Below are positions 9,844-18,945 of a DNA stretch of 64,000 nucleotides, piece by piece. The translations under genes were made by a program, and so were the position numbers. The stretch comes from Diabrotica undecimpunctata (taxonomy: Eukaryota; Arthropoda; Insecta; Coleoptera; Chrysomelidae): the NCBI RefSeq assembly GCF_040954645.1, contig NC_092808.1:17365383-17429382 (forward strand), given 5' to 3'. Position 1 is the stretch's first letter. Each line of letters starts with the position of its first letter. The notes beneath the pieces are model-generated. The model made no database searches. It had not been told where the DNA came from and was given only the letters and a program-made list of their open reading frames with translations.

Positions 9844-11766
9844 ACAAAGAAGGCCATGGAATTGAAATGTCATCAGTTATTGACATTTAATGGATATCAC
9901 CCACCCTGGTTCGATGCTGATATCATTCACAACATCAAATTAAAAGCAAAGTTTAGAAAAAAGTTTAAACGATTCAAAAATCAGTGTGATTTGCTTGAGT
10001 TTCAACGGTTAAGACACCTTGTCAAATCAAAAATCAGTTTGGCCTACAATGTATATGTCGAGAATATACAAATTGCCTTATCCATCAACCCCAAGAAGTT
10101 TTGGTCGTACGTAAATTCAAAAAATAAAAGTTCAAGAATTCCTGGTGTGATGAAATTCAAGAGTGTTTTTCTGTCATCAGATATTAATTTCAAGGCTAAC
10201 TCTTCCTCAATCAACGCAGATTACTTAAATTTTTATCCTATTTTAGAGTCTGAGATAATTTTAGCTAGTAAGAAATTGAAAGACAAAATGACGTGTGGAC
10301 CTGATAATATTCCATCCTTTTTGGTTAAGGATTGCATAGGTGCCTTAACTGTGCCACTATTAAAAATTTTTAATTTATGTCTTCTTAACAAGGAATATCC
10401 GAGTCTCTGGAAGGAGTCAAAAGTGTGCCCAATATTCAAAACTGGTGAAAAGGGTCAGGTAGAAAACTACAGACCAATTTCCATTATTTGCAATCTATCG
10501 AAAGTCTTTGAAATAGTTTTGTATAATCGTATTTACTCACGCACTCGTAATCAGCTGTCTCAATATCAACATGGTTTTGTCTCCAACCGGTCCACTGTGA
10601 CAAACTTATTAATGGTCACACAATATATCTCAGCGGCCCTAGATAATAGAAGTCAAGTTGACGTCATATATACTGACTTTACGAAGGCGTTCGACAGAAT
10701 TCACCACGGCGTATTACTTTCTAAATTGTGTCTCTTTGGTCTCTCTGAGGATGCCGTGACTTTTATGATGTCTTACTTGTCAAATAGAACGCAGTTTGTT
10801 GCTTATAATGGTTACAAATCGGAAAAGTACCTAGCTTCTTCAGGGGTTCCACAAGGTTCTAATCTAGGTCCATTATTGTTCTTGTTATTTATTAACGATC
10901 TGTGTGAATTAATTTCTGCACCATGTTTATGTTATGCCGATGATTTAAAGATTTATTCATTGATAAGTGACCTTAATGATTGTCATTTTTTGCAGAGTGA
11001 ACTGAATCGTGTACATGAATGGTGTAATGCAAATCATTTGAATCTTAATGCCAATAAGTGCAAAGTAGTTAGTTACTCTAGGAAACAGTCTAATTTATAC
11101 CATCCTTATATTATCAATGGCAATGAACTTGAACGTTTAAATAAAATTAAAGACCTTGGAGTTACATTTGATTATAAACTCACCTTTGTTGAACATGTAA
11201 ATTTAAAGGTTAAAGAAGCACTTAAATCCTATGGATTCATAATTAGAAATAGTCGAAATCTCACTAATATTAAGGCAAATAAATTACTTTATTACACTTT
11301 TGTACGATGTAAACTGGAATATGCCTCTGTCATTTGGTCACCTTTTTATGATGTACATATCCAACTTATAGAGCAGGTGCAGCGTAAATTTTTAAAATTT
11401 TTGTCTTTCAAAATTAACGGCATATATCCCAAGAGGGGCATCAGCAATAGTGAGTTGTGTAGCGATTTGGACGTAGTTTCATTAGAATCTAGACGAATTA
11501 ATGCCTCCCTAATATTCCTGTACAAGCTACTACATAATCTCATTGACTGCCCTGATATTCTTCGACAAATAAATTTTAACGTTCCATCTTATCCAGTGAG
11601 AAATTCGATTACGTTCAGAAATACACAAGCTAGAACTAATCTTATGTTAAATTCTCCTCTATTTCTCATGTGCAACTATTATAATTCCTTAAGTGCTTAC
11701 TGCGATATATTTCACTGCAGTTTAAAGCAGCTTACTAGGATGGCTGAGATCTACCTAGGTGATTGA
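9844..11766 (+). CDS. LINE reverse transcriptase, 5'-truncated but uninterrupted
   Basis: About 640 residues without a stop. The post-endonuclease linker (PPWFDADIIHNIKLKAKF) leads into reverse transcriptase motifs: CGPDNIPSFLVKDC, VENYRPISIICNLSKVFE, QHGFVSNRSTVTNLL, YTDFTKAFDRIHHG, GVPQGSNLGPLLFLLF, and the catalytic CYADDLKIYS. LNLNANKCKVVSY and the C-terminal LEYASVIWSP follow. The GVPQGS-x-LGPLLF motif places it in the jockey/CR1/L2 group rather than the RTE-like group seen elsewhere in this window. The endonuclease is missing, so it could not act alone. The preserved frame suggests recent insertion. Confidence 0.88.
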   Translation, partial: TKKAMELKCHQLLTFNGYHPPWFDADIIHNIKLKAKFRKKFKRFKNQCDLLEFQRLRHLVKSKISLAYNVYVENIQIALSINPKKFWSYVNSKNKSSRIPGVMKFKSVFLSSDINFKANSSSINADYLNFYPILESEIILASKKLKDKMTCGPDNIPSFLVKDCIGALTVPLLKIFNLCLLNKEYPSLWKESKVCPIFKTGEKGQVENYRPISIICNLSKVFEIVLYNRIYSRTRNQLSQYQHGFVSNRSTVTNLLMVTQYISAALDNRSQVDVIYTDFTKAFDRIHHGVLLSKLCLFGLSEDAVTFMMSYLSNRTQFVAYNGYKSEKYLASSGVPQGSNLGPLLFLLFINDLCELISAPCLCYADDLKIYSLISDLNDCHFLQSELNRVHEWCNANHLNLNANKCKVVSYSRKQSNLYHPYIINGNELERLNKIKDLGVTFDYKLTFVEHVNLKVKEALKSYGFIIRNSRNLTNIKANKLLYYTFVRCKLEYASVIWSPFYDVHIQLIEQVQRKFLKFLSFKINGIYPKRGISNSELCSDLDVVSLESRRINASLIFLYKLLHNLIDCPDILRQINFNVPSYPVRNSITFRNTQARTNLMLNSPLFLMCNYYNSLSAYCDIFHCSLKQLTRMAEIYLGD

Positions 11767-11898
11767 GTAGTTTCTTTATGTTAAGGTAAAATACTCGAAA
11801 AATGTGTTATTTAGTTAGTACTTATGAATTATTAATATATCATTTAATTTTAGTATTGTATTTTGTCCTATAAATGGATTCTGTTGGACAATAAACGC

Positions 11899-11929
<31 letters not shown>

Positions 11930-11930
11930 T
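11899..11930 (+). repeat. (ATT)n microsatellite, LINE 3' tail
   Basis: A perfect run of ATT units directly after an AATAAACGCT signal marks the 3' terminus of the nested LINE. Confidence 0.85.
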
Positions 11931-11969
11931 AATAAATAAAGCAGAATATTTTGGTTTGTGCTCTGCAAA

Positions 11970-12998
11970 ATGTCTTATAAAATTGATATTCGTCGAGGTG
12001 TTTATAATATGGTTGGGCGAATGTCGAAACGAGATATTGTTAATATTTATCGAGATCAAAACATAAGCAAATCGGCAATTTATCGCACAATTAGAGAATG
12101 TGAAGAAGGGATACCATGTGTTAACTTGCGTAAAAGTGGCCGACCGCGGATTTTGAACCATATAAGAGAGGCAAGACTGATTGAAGCAGCTAAGAACAAA
12201 ATTGGGGTCTCACAGCGAAAACTGGCCAGAAGATTTCATGTTGGAAAGACTTCAGTATACAGAACCCTATCGAGTAACAATATTATCTACCGGAAAAGAA
12301 GGAAAGCTCCAAAATACACAGAGGATGAATTAGAGGGAATTCCGAGATGTTGCCGCTCGTTAAGGCGAGTGCATTTCGTCAACAAGTCGATCGTGATGGA
12401 CGATGAAAAATATTTTACTTTGTCCAACTCTGAGATGAAGGGTAACGATGGGTTTTACACGAACGATTACGAAAATGTACCTGATGAAATAAAATTCAAA
12501 AATAAGAAAAAATTTGAGGACAAAATTTTGGTATGGTGTGCAATTTCTGAGGCTGGCTTTATCTCACAGCCCTACATTGGTGTTGTTCGAGGAGAAGCCT
12601 TAAACGCAAATATTTATATTCAAAGATGTCTCTCTAAATTGCTTCAGTTTGTGAACACACATCATGCAAATGATCAAATAGTCTTTTGGCCAGATCTTGC
12701 TTCATGTTATTACGCGAGGATCACAAGGGACTGGTACGAAACTAACAACATTACCTTTGTACCGAAAGCAGGCAATCCCCCCAACCTACCTCAGGCTCGT
12801 CCAATTAAAGAGTTCTGGGCAATATTAAGTCGGAAAGTCTATAATAACGGATGGGAAGCACAAAATCAGGAACAGTTAAGACGCCGCATATATACAAAAA
12901 TTAGAGAAATTAACGCCGAGGTCGTCCAAATGATGATGCAACGTGTCTGGGGAATTATTAGGCAAATCGAAAATAATGGTCCCTTGTCTGTCATTTGA
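11970..12998 (+). CDS. Tc1/mariner-superfamily transposase, apparently intact
   Basis: 342 residues from ATG to TGA with no break. The N-terminal half is a paired-like double helix-turn-helix region (KRDIVNIYRDQNISKSAIYR, SGRPR linker, GVSQRKLARRFHVGKTSVYR). The catalytic core shows VMDDEKYF (first Asp), VWCAISEAGFIS, FWPDLASCYY (second Asp) and RPIKEFWAIL (third residue, Glu). Counting gives 38 residues between second Asp and Glu. The ATG at 11970 is chosen because the first helix-turn-helix starts soon after; upstream codons lack another ATG. It sits between intact terminal repeats, but the LINE now separates it from the left end. An active enzyme is possible. Confidence 0.88.
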   Translation: MSYKIDIRRGVYNMVGRMSKRDIVNIYRDQNISKSAIYRTIRECEEGIPCVNLRKSGRPRILNHIREARLIEAAKNKIGVSQRKLARRFHVGKTSVYRTLSSNNIIYRKRRKAPKYTEDELEGIPRCCRSLRRVHFVNKSIVMDDEKYFTLSNSEMKGNDGFYTNDYENVPDEIKFKNKKKFEDKILVWCAISEAGFISQPYIGVVRGEALNANIYIQRCLSKLLQFVNTHHANDQIVFWPDLASCYYARITRDWYETNNITFVPKAGNPPNLPQARPIKEFWAILSRKVYNNGWEAQNQEQLRRRIYTKIREINAEVVQMMMQRVWGIIRQIENNGPLSVI

Positions 12999-13119
12999 AT
13001 TTTAATTTATAATAAGGATAGTTAAGTTAAATTGTTGAATAATTTAATAAAAATATAAGATTATTGTGGTCAGAGTTATATGCTTTTGAAATTTTTCCCA
13101 AAACTTTAGGACCATACGT

Positions 13120-13936
13120 TATTTATAGTCCAGATAAACGACAAAAATGACATAAAATAATCACTCTTGTATGGTATTAATAAAGAAATTATTTTATTAT
13201 AAAATTAAATTGTTCAAAGAATGAAGATTTAGTTTTAACATTTCTCCGCCCTCTGTATATCAAATTATACAAACTAAAATCACGTTGTGTGGATACATAA
13301 ATAAACCTATAAGAAACGTAAGTTATAGGTAAGATTTTCACCTCCAAATGTAAGGTTTTGCCCTATAAGGAAGGCGGAAGGTTGTCTTGAAATCTATAAT
13401 GTCACGAACCTAACCTTAACAAGGTCATGAAGCCAACTTAACATTGTTTGCCTGCTGGCAAATTAACATTTTATGTCTTTGTTTATAGTTGTTTACTGTT
13501 AGATGTGTTTGAAATTTATATATTTTTTTCATAAGTATCTTAAGTCAGTTACATGTAAATGAACGAATAAGTGGTCTACACCTGTTTTATTACCGTTCCA
13601 CCAACGCAATTTTTTATGTTCATTGGTTCAATATTGTTCAGATTAGATTTGATAAATTGGTCGATTTAAGCCTTATTATATTCGTCTCCCTGCTATTGTT
13701 TAAATTGTTGAGTAAAATTGTCTGGTCGCTGGTTAATCGTGGTGGTAAATAATTGATCGATAGGCTGAAGAAATAACTTGTTACACGAAATCTCTTCACG
13801 CGTTCTTTATTGTGCTCTTATGGTAGCATATGGAAACATACTGCCTGTATAAAATTGTATCGACTTTGCCTAGGGCTTACAGGGTTGTCGTCTGGGCAAA
13901 TTAAAACTTATGGCTAAGAATTTACATTACATAGAA
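13120..13936. other. AT-rich non-coding stretch
   Basis: Nothing recognisable as a gene. It follows the right end of the Tc1-like element. Confidence 0.45.
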
Positions 13937-14078
13937 TAAAATCTTATCTGCAGCAGCGCTTTACAGATAAGATAAAGATTGCCATGATGATCGCCAACAT
14001 TCGTAACGGATAGGCACATCAAGAAGAAAGAAGAATATAATATTTTTAAACACATTTAAACAGCTATGACTGGATGAG
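13937..14078 (+). repeat. LINE 3' terminus, copy 1 of a duplicated ~140-bp segment
   Basis: Encodes the C-terminal signature of a LINE family (IAMMIANIRNG-like) ending in an AAGAAGAAAGAAG tail. It is followed by the flank ACAGCTATGACTGGATGAG. The same sequence including the flank recurs at 15405-15536, continued at 16601 after the Penelope-like insert. Because non-LINE flank is shared, this is a segmental duplication and not two independent insertions. Confidence 0.7.
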
Positions 14079-14368
14079 TATATTTTGTTGTTATTGTCAG
14101 CTGGTGACCTCCATGTGTATAGTCTAAGTTTAGGAAGTTTGAACAAGGTATTTGCAATTTATGCAGAAATAAACCAGCCGATCACCACGTTCATTCCTCT
14201 TCCCGAGTCCATATCGCCCCATACAATTCTCCACTTCTCCTTGGCCCACTTTAGCGTTTAAATCTTCCAATATAATATTTATATCATGTCTTTTAGTCAG
14301 CTTTAAGACATTGCCAATTTGTTTATAGAAGTTCTCTATGGTGTCTTTATCCTTGTCTGCAGTGGGTA
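14079..14368 (-). pseudogene. LINE endonuclease fragment
   Basis: Minus strand reads TADKDKDTIENFY, then INIILEDLNAKVGQ (GDFNA-like, damaged), GLGKRNERGDRL and KLPKLRLYTWRSPADNNNK. The same stretch occurs in plus orientation at 17868-18090. It is an APE-type endonuclease piece with no reverse transcriptase attached. Confidence 0.75.
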
Positions 14369-15404
14369 CAGTGGCGGACTAACGCTAAATCGGGTCCTAG
14401 GCAACATTGTAATTCCGGGCCTATTTTTCAGTCATGACATATTTTGCTTTTGGTAATTTGGTTTCATTATATGTAATTATCGATTTCCAAGCGAAAATTG
14501 GAATGGTTAAGTAAATTCTCAGTATTGTGTTTAAATTTGGGAATGTGGCAATAATATTATTTTTCTTAATAAATGATTACATAAATACAGGCGAAATAAA
14601 ATTTTCTTATAAAAATCTCTCTTTACTTATAATATTCTTAAATTGTAATACTTAATTTTTCAGTTCTGCTAGGTTTAAATCTTGTTCATAACATTTTTAA
14701 TCCTCTATTGAAGAGTCACTAACATCACTATCACGAAAATGTTAATCACAGTCAGTGAAGTTTGCATGTTTTAACAATTTTTTATGTACATTCTTCAAAT
14801 CATTCGTCCATTTTGTCATTAGCGTTGTTTGCTTGAAAAATAATTTACAGACCTAATAGGACAGTAAGTTGTTGATTTCAATATAATCCAAACAATTTCA
14901 TTTAACTTTTTCCCCGCTATTCATTGTTCGTATGTTCGTATGTTCATGTAATTTATTGATTTTAGTGGATTTTTTATAATATAATACTATCGCATGGCGT
15001 CTGTTAAGTATCTGGCCATAATGCAATGTCGTTGACAAAACTCTTAGTTTCATCATTACTTTGAGATGATTTTAAATTTATCATAGTCGGATTTGCTTGG
15101 TTTTCCTGCTGGTCTTTTTGCAGAATAGTTTCGGACACAATTAATGTTTCTGGAGTTTAAACAGGTGAAATTTGTGAAAATGATGAAGATTGTTATAATT
15201 GTTCTCCATCTCCAGTTAAAAAATTCTCCAACATTCTTTTCATTTGGTTTGCCACTTTATCTTGATCTGATTTTCTTACATTTGTGTATGTTATTGTTAT
15301 TCTGATCAAAACTTACATTTGTTTTAATATTTCGAAGATATTAATTAGTGCAATTACTTTTTCTTAGGAGCAGCAGCTTTTCTAGCCTTTTTGTGAACTT
15401 GCGC
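14369..15404 (-). other. Possible hAT-derived remnant
   Basis: Begins CAGTGGCGGAC, a hAT-type terminus seen in many insect elements, and contains on the minus strand a short DIALWPDT-like motif reminiscent of hAT N-termini. No open frame remains and the other end was not found, so this is a weak assignment. Confidence 0.25.
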
Positions 15405-15536
15405 TTTACCGCGCTGCTGCAGATAAGATAAAGAATGCCATGATGATCGCTAACATTCATAACGGATAGGCACATCAAGAAGAAAGAAGAATATAATATT
15501 TTTAAATTTTTAAACACATTTAAACAGCTATGACTG
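15405..15536 (+). repeat. LINE 3' terminus, copy 2 of the duplicated segment
   Basis: Near-identical to 13937-14078, except that the GC-rich word before GCAGATAAGATA is rearranged. Its right flank is split by the Penelope-like insertion and resumes at 16601 with AGCTATGACTGGATGAG. Confidence 0.7.
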
Positions 15537-15619
15537 ATTACTATTTAAATGGGAATAAGCCACAATTAAAGGTTAAAATACGTTTATTGACGTTTCAATT
15601 TCCACTTCGGAAATCGTTC
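15537..15619 (+). repeat. Left arm of Penelope-like inverted repeat
   Basis: 83 bp containing TTTATTGACGTTTCAATTTC. Its reverse complement is at 16473-16555. Confidence 0.9.
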
Positions 15620-16103
15620 TCAAAATACAAACATTAGTAAATTAAACAAATTTTGTTTTTTGTTACTTAGTGAAAAATTCTTCTAATAATTTAATTTTAT
15701 CTGACTCATTTATATTGACAATTCAGACATACATTATACATTTTAACGTAGACGACTTTAAAATGATATTGCCAATATTGTTGAGTTGCGTTCCTGGGAC
15801 GACTTTACTTATAAGATAGTTCATTCGATTACATGAAATTAACTTTAACTTGAGAATATCCGTCAGAAAAGATCGTAACATGTAATTCGTCTTTAAAAAG
15901 ACAAATACATGCCATGATGACAGTAAAATTCTCCTGTTAGTGATTCCATAGTAAATTATGAGGGAAAAGCCAGGAAAAACCTCATAATACTATCCCGACA
16001 TGGTAAGTATCTGATCGTGCATTTAGTTTACCTTCAATAAACACCAAATTCCGATTTTATATGTTTGTTATTTAAAAAACATAAATGATGTATTCTCTAT
16101 ATG

Positions 16104-16505
16104 TTACTGACTTACCAATACTGGTATTTTCCTTTTAATAACTTCCTCTTTCAATATGGGTAACCAGATCCTACTACATTCTGCCGAGGAATTCGCGACA
16201 CAATTGGTCTCATTTAGCATAATTAGAGCCGCTTCTTTGATTTTTCTCTTTTTACCATCCGTTTCTTTTAGGACTATATTTGAATCATTCCATTGAACCC
16301 TATGTTCATTATCCCATGCGTGTTTACAGATTTGAGATCTATCAAATTCTCTATTTTTAATATAGGATTGATGTTCACTTATTCTAACATTTAATGGTCT
16401 TGATGTTTCACCTAAATAAAACTGATCGCATTCACAAGGTATTTTATAAATGCAATTCTTTGTCCTTTCCGCGAACGATTTCCGAAGTGGAAATTGAAAC
16501 GTCAA
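16104..16505 (-). CDS. GIY-YIG endonuclease domain of a Penelope-like element
   Basis: The domain nicks DNA for target-primed insertion. Visible core: CIYKIPCECDQFYLGETSR, where Cys replaces the first Gly of GIY and YLG stands for YIG. VRISEHQSYIKNR and LNETNCVANSSAE (the C-terminal Asn-containing motif) follow. The paired cysteines in IPCECD fit the Cys-rich insertion typical of Penelope endonucleases. The frame ends TAA/TGA-free through to VLVSQ. Only about 130 residues survive; the reverse transcriptase that normally precedes it is absent. The start is set by the inverted arm, not by a true initiator. Confidence 0.82.
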   Translation of the reverse strand: MTFQFPLRKSFAERTKNCIYKIPCECDQFYLGETSRPLNVRISEHQSYIKNREFDRSQICKHAWDNEHRVQWNDSNIVLKETDGKKRKIKEAALIMLNETNCVANSSAECSRIWLPILKEEVIKRKIPVLVSQ

Positions 16506-16555
16506 TAAACGTATTTTAACCTTTAATTGTGGCTTATTCCCACTTAAATAGTAAT
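16473..16555 (-). repeat. Right arm of Penelope-like inverted repeat
   Basis: Reverse complement of 15537-15619 with one difference (AAATGGG versus AAGTGGG). It also encodes the first residues of the GIY-YIG reading frame. Confidence 0.9.
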
Positions 16556-16682
16556 TAATTTAAAATGCCACAAGAAAATAGCTTCAGAACAATATTAAGA
16601 AGCTATGACTGGATGAGAATTATGATTTCCTGCTTTATCCTATATATCTGTTACGGTTAAAATTACCTCGAAAGAGAGTAGT

Positions 16683-16802
16683 GAAAATGGAGGAAAGTAC
16701 ATGTTGGTTGTAATGGATTACTTCACGAAGTGGGTAGATATCTGTACAATTCCAGACCAGAAGGCCGCCACTATTGCAGAAGTGTTGATCAAAGACAATT
16801 TC
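16683..16802 (+). pseudogene. Ty3/gypsy integrase core fragment
   Basis: Forty codons reading GGKYMLVVMDYFTKWVD then DQKAATIAEVLIKD. The Asp in VVMDYFTKW is the first catalytic acidic residue of the retroviral-type integrase core. Nothing upstream or downstream continues the polyprotein, so this is a tiny relic of an LTR retrotransposon. Confidence 0.8.
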
Positions 16803-16849
16803 TCTTTATCGATGATGGAAAGAAAAATCTCTTTCGACTTTGGGATTCT

Positions 16850-17215
16850 GCTAATATTTCAACATCATTAAAATAGTACCTCATAAAACATGTCTTTTTC
16901 GTCGTCTTTTTTCTCTTCGGTTGGTATGTGATTACTTATAAAACTAACATTAGCAAATTCATATTCTGTGATTAGGAGCCTTGAAGTCAGTTACGCTGCA
17001 TTTAATCCTACTGCTAATAAATCCGGTACCAAATTCGTGATTTGTAGGGTGTCCGCTGTAGTAGATATTGTAATTCTTGTTTAGAGGATTTCTGAGCCTG
17101 ACCATCTTATCTCTTGTAAAACAATAATGTTTGCTTTGACATTTCTTGTATGAGTAGAGCTGTTGCTCAAAATTGAGGGCAACAGCTTCTTATATTCCAC
17201 GTGCAAATTTTTAAA
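16850..17215 (-). pseudogene. LINE endonuclease N-terminal fragment
   Basis: Minus strand: LKICTWNIRS (the WN start motif), NVKANIIVLQEIRWSG (catalytic Glu), NYNIYYSGH, EFGTGF, then NHIPTEEKKDDEKDMFYEV. At least two frame changes. This is an APE-type endonuclease piece of the same general family as 17868-18945. Confidence 0.7.
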
Positions 17216-17651
17216 TCATTGTTCTTATTTCGTTTATAGTAGGTTTAACAGTCAGGCTTCTTTCTTTGTAATTTTCATCACATGGGTTTTTTACAGGGTT
17301 GTTAGTTAGCTGAACCCCAAAACCCCATTTTCGGAGGCCATTTCACCCTCCCTCTTCAGTTCCGACCCAACTTTCCACCCGGATTGGTTACCGCATCTCC
17401 AGTTGGGTTACTGCTGGAGCAGCAATATAATCCAAGTATATACACCCACTTAGGGACGGACTAAGGCCTAGGCAACCTAGGCATGTGCCTAGGGCCCGTA
17501 ATTTTTGGGGACCGAAAATTAGGTTTTTATTTTTTATAATTAATTATGCTGAATCGTTGTTTGATAAAGTCTACAAGTGTGGACGAGCGCTACGGCGGAA
17601 TCTGGAATGCCACAAACACCATTCAAAAATAAAAAGAAGGCAAAAAAATCA
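17216..17651. other. GC-richer block and hAT-like terminus, unclassified
   Basis: 17290-17420 is clearly richer in C and G than its surroundings. 17452-17510 has the word pair GGACGGACTAAGGCCTAGGC, similar to hAT termini in insects. No gene recognised. Confidence 0.3.
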
Positions 17652-17816
17652 AAAAGTGGTGGATCTTATCTTCAAACTATCAAGAAATATATCGCTGCAA
17701 ATTACAAAGTAGATGCGGAAAAAGTTGCACCGTTCATCAAAAAATATTTAAAAGCTGCAGTTGCTACTGGATCGTTGGTGTAAACAAAGGGAAAAGGAGC
17801 GTCAGGATCTTCAAGT
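17652..17816 (+). pseudogene. Histone H1 globular-domain relic
   Basis: Reads [20 protein letters not shown], then [18 protein letters not shown], a TAA where insect H1 has Gln (17781-17783), and TKGKGASGS before a frameshift. This matches the second half of the linker-histone winged-helix domain and its QTKGKGASGS wing. The domain's first helix is not recognisable upstream. It is a non-functional fragment; the surroundings are LINE scraps. Identity is recognised from family knowledge, not from a search. Confidence 0.8.
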
Positions 17817-17867
17817 TAACGTCTATTTTATCGTGTTCTGCATCTACAAAGTCTGATTCAGGAGAAA

Positions 17868-18945
17868 ATATAAATATAAATATTATATTGGAAAATTTAA
17901 ACGCTAAAGTGGGCCAAGGGGAAGTGGAGAATTGTGTGGGGCGATGTGGACTCGGGTAGAGGAATGAACTTGGAGATCGGCTGGTTTATTTCTGTATAAA
18001 TTACAAATACTTTGTTCAAACTTCCTAAACGTAGATTATACACATGGAGGTCACCAGCTGACAATAACAACAAAATAGTCAGAAATCAAATAGATTATAT
18101 TATCGTCAACACAAGATATAGAAATTCTGTAATATCATCCAAGACTTATCCAGGAGCGGACATATTTTCCGATCACAATCCTGTTGTTTTGTCGATAAGA
18201 GTAAAACTAAAGAATGTAAAGCACCCTAGCTCCAAGAAAATCATGGATACAAGGCGGTTCAAAGAAGACAACACATATGCGGAAACGAAATTTAAAATAA
18301 ACGAAAACTTAAGGAAAGTCAAAAAAAGTAATGCAGAAACTCTAACTATTGGCCACAAATGGGGAAAAATTCAACATGCTATTGTGTCAGTTGGAAAAGA
18401 AACCCTCAAACCACTTGGCGAAAAAACAAACCCTTGGATGACAGTAAAAATTTTTGAACTTCTGTAAGAACGAAGAAAATATAAAGCAAAAGACCTGCAT
18501 AAATACAAAGAAATTCAGAAAAACATCTGAATGAAAATTCAAGAGGCAAAACAGAGGTGGCTCTCCGAGAGATGCAAGGAAATAGAAGATCTGGATAAAA
18601 AGTATGATAGCTTTAATTTACACAAAAAAAAAATCAAAGAAAAAGCAGGTTCTAGAAAAAGCACAAGAACGAATATCCTTAAAAATGATAAAGGAGATTT
18701 TATTACTGATATGAAGGAAAGATTGTGTCACTGGACCAATTACATCCAACATTACTTATTACTGCAGCTTATTACGCAAGGCAAAATTCGAGGAAACAGA
18801 AATGTGGAAGAATATCGTGGCTTAAGAACTTGAGGGAATGGTTTAAATGCAGTAGTGCAGAACAATTTAGAGCGGCAGTTAACAGGGCCCGTATAGCCAT
18901 GATGATTTCCAACCTTCGATAGAAGATGGCACTTAAAGAAGAAGA
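17868..18945 (+). pseudogene. LINE with internal deletion (endonuclease, linker, C-terminus)
   Basis: In order: INIILENLNAKVGQG, GDRLVYFCIN, KLPKRRLYTWRSPADNNNK, NQIDYIIVNTRYR and YPGADIFSDHNPVVL (catalytic SDH). A charged linker (KYKEIQKN, RWLSERCKEI) follows. The whole reverse transcriptase is then missing and the sequence jumps to the C-terminal end (LITQGKIRG, ISWLKNLREWF, IAMMISNLR) with a GAAGAAGAAG tail near 18930. Several frames are used. The 3' end signature matches 22450-22590. Confidence 0.8.

Larger units (their letters stand above)
9842..11938 (+). mobile_element. LINE (CR1/L2/jockey-like) nested in the Tc1-like element, with (ATT)n tail
   Basis: A 5'-truncated non-LTR element whose 3' end is the ATT repeat at 11899-11930. 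Candidate diverged target duplications are 9828-9841 and 11939-11952 (11 of 14 bases identical, starting AAGCA). The left boundary is therefore an inference; the tail and the coding region are seen directly. Confidence 0.75.
9780..13119 (+). mobile_element. Tc1/mariner-superfamily transposon, interrupted by a LINE
   Basis: The element is bounded by inverted repeats of about 33 bp that start ACGTATGGTCC (9780-9812, and reverse-complemented at 13087-13119), flanked on both sides by TA (9778-9779 and 13120-13121), the universal target of this superfamily. It holds one transposase gene (11970-12998). A roughly 2.1-kb LINE lies between the left repeat and the gene; without it the element would be about 1.24 kb, a normal size. 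Terminal repeats are intact at both ends, so mobilisation in trans would be possible in principle. Confidence 0.88.
15537..16600 (-). mobile_element. Penelope-like element with inverted 83-bp arms
   Basis: The insert is flanked by an 11-bp direct repeat AGCTATGACTG (15526-15536 and 16601-16611). Its arms are inverted copies of each other: 15537-15619 and 16473-16555, 83 bp with one mismatch seen. Between them, on the minus strand, lies a GIY-YIG endonuclease, the hallmark C-terminal domain of Penelope-like retroelements, whose terminal repeats are often partly inverted. No reverse transcriptase remains, so this is a truncated copy. The target duplication makes it a discrete insertion into the duplicated LINE tail. 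Confidence 0.82.

Noticed and set aside
17290..17420. Possible CpG island promoter
   Set aside because: C/G-rich but low in CpG and placed between transposon scraps, with no exon following.
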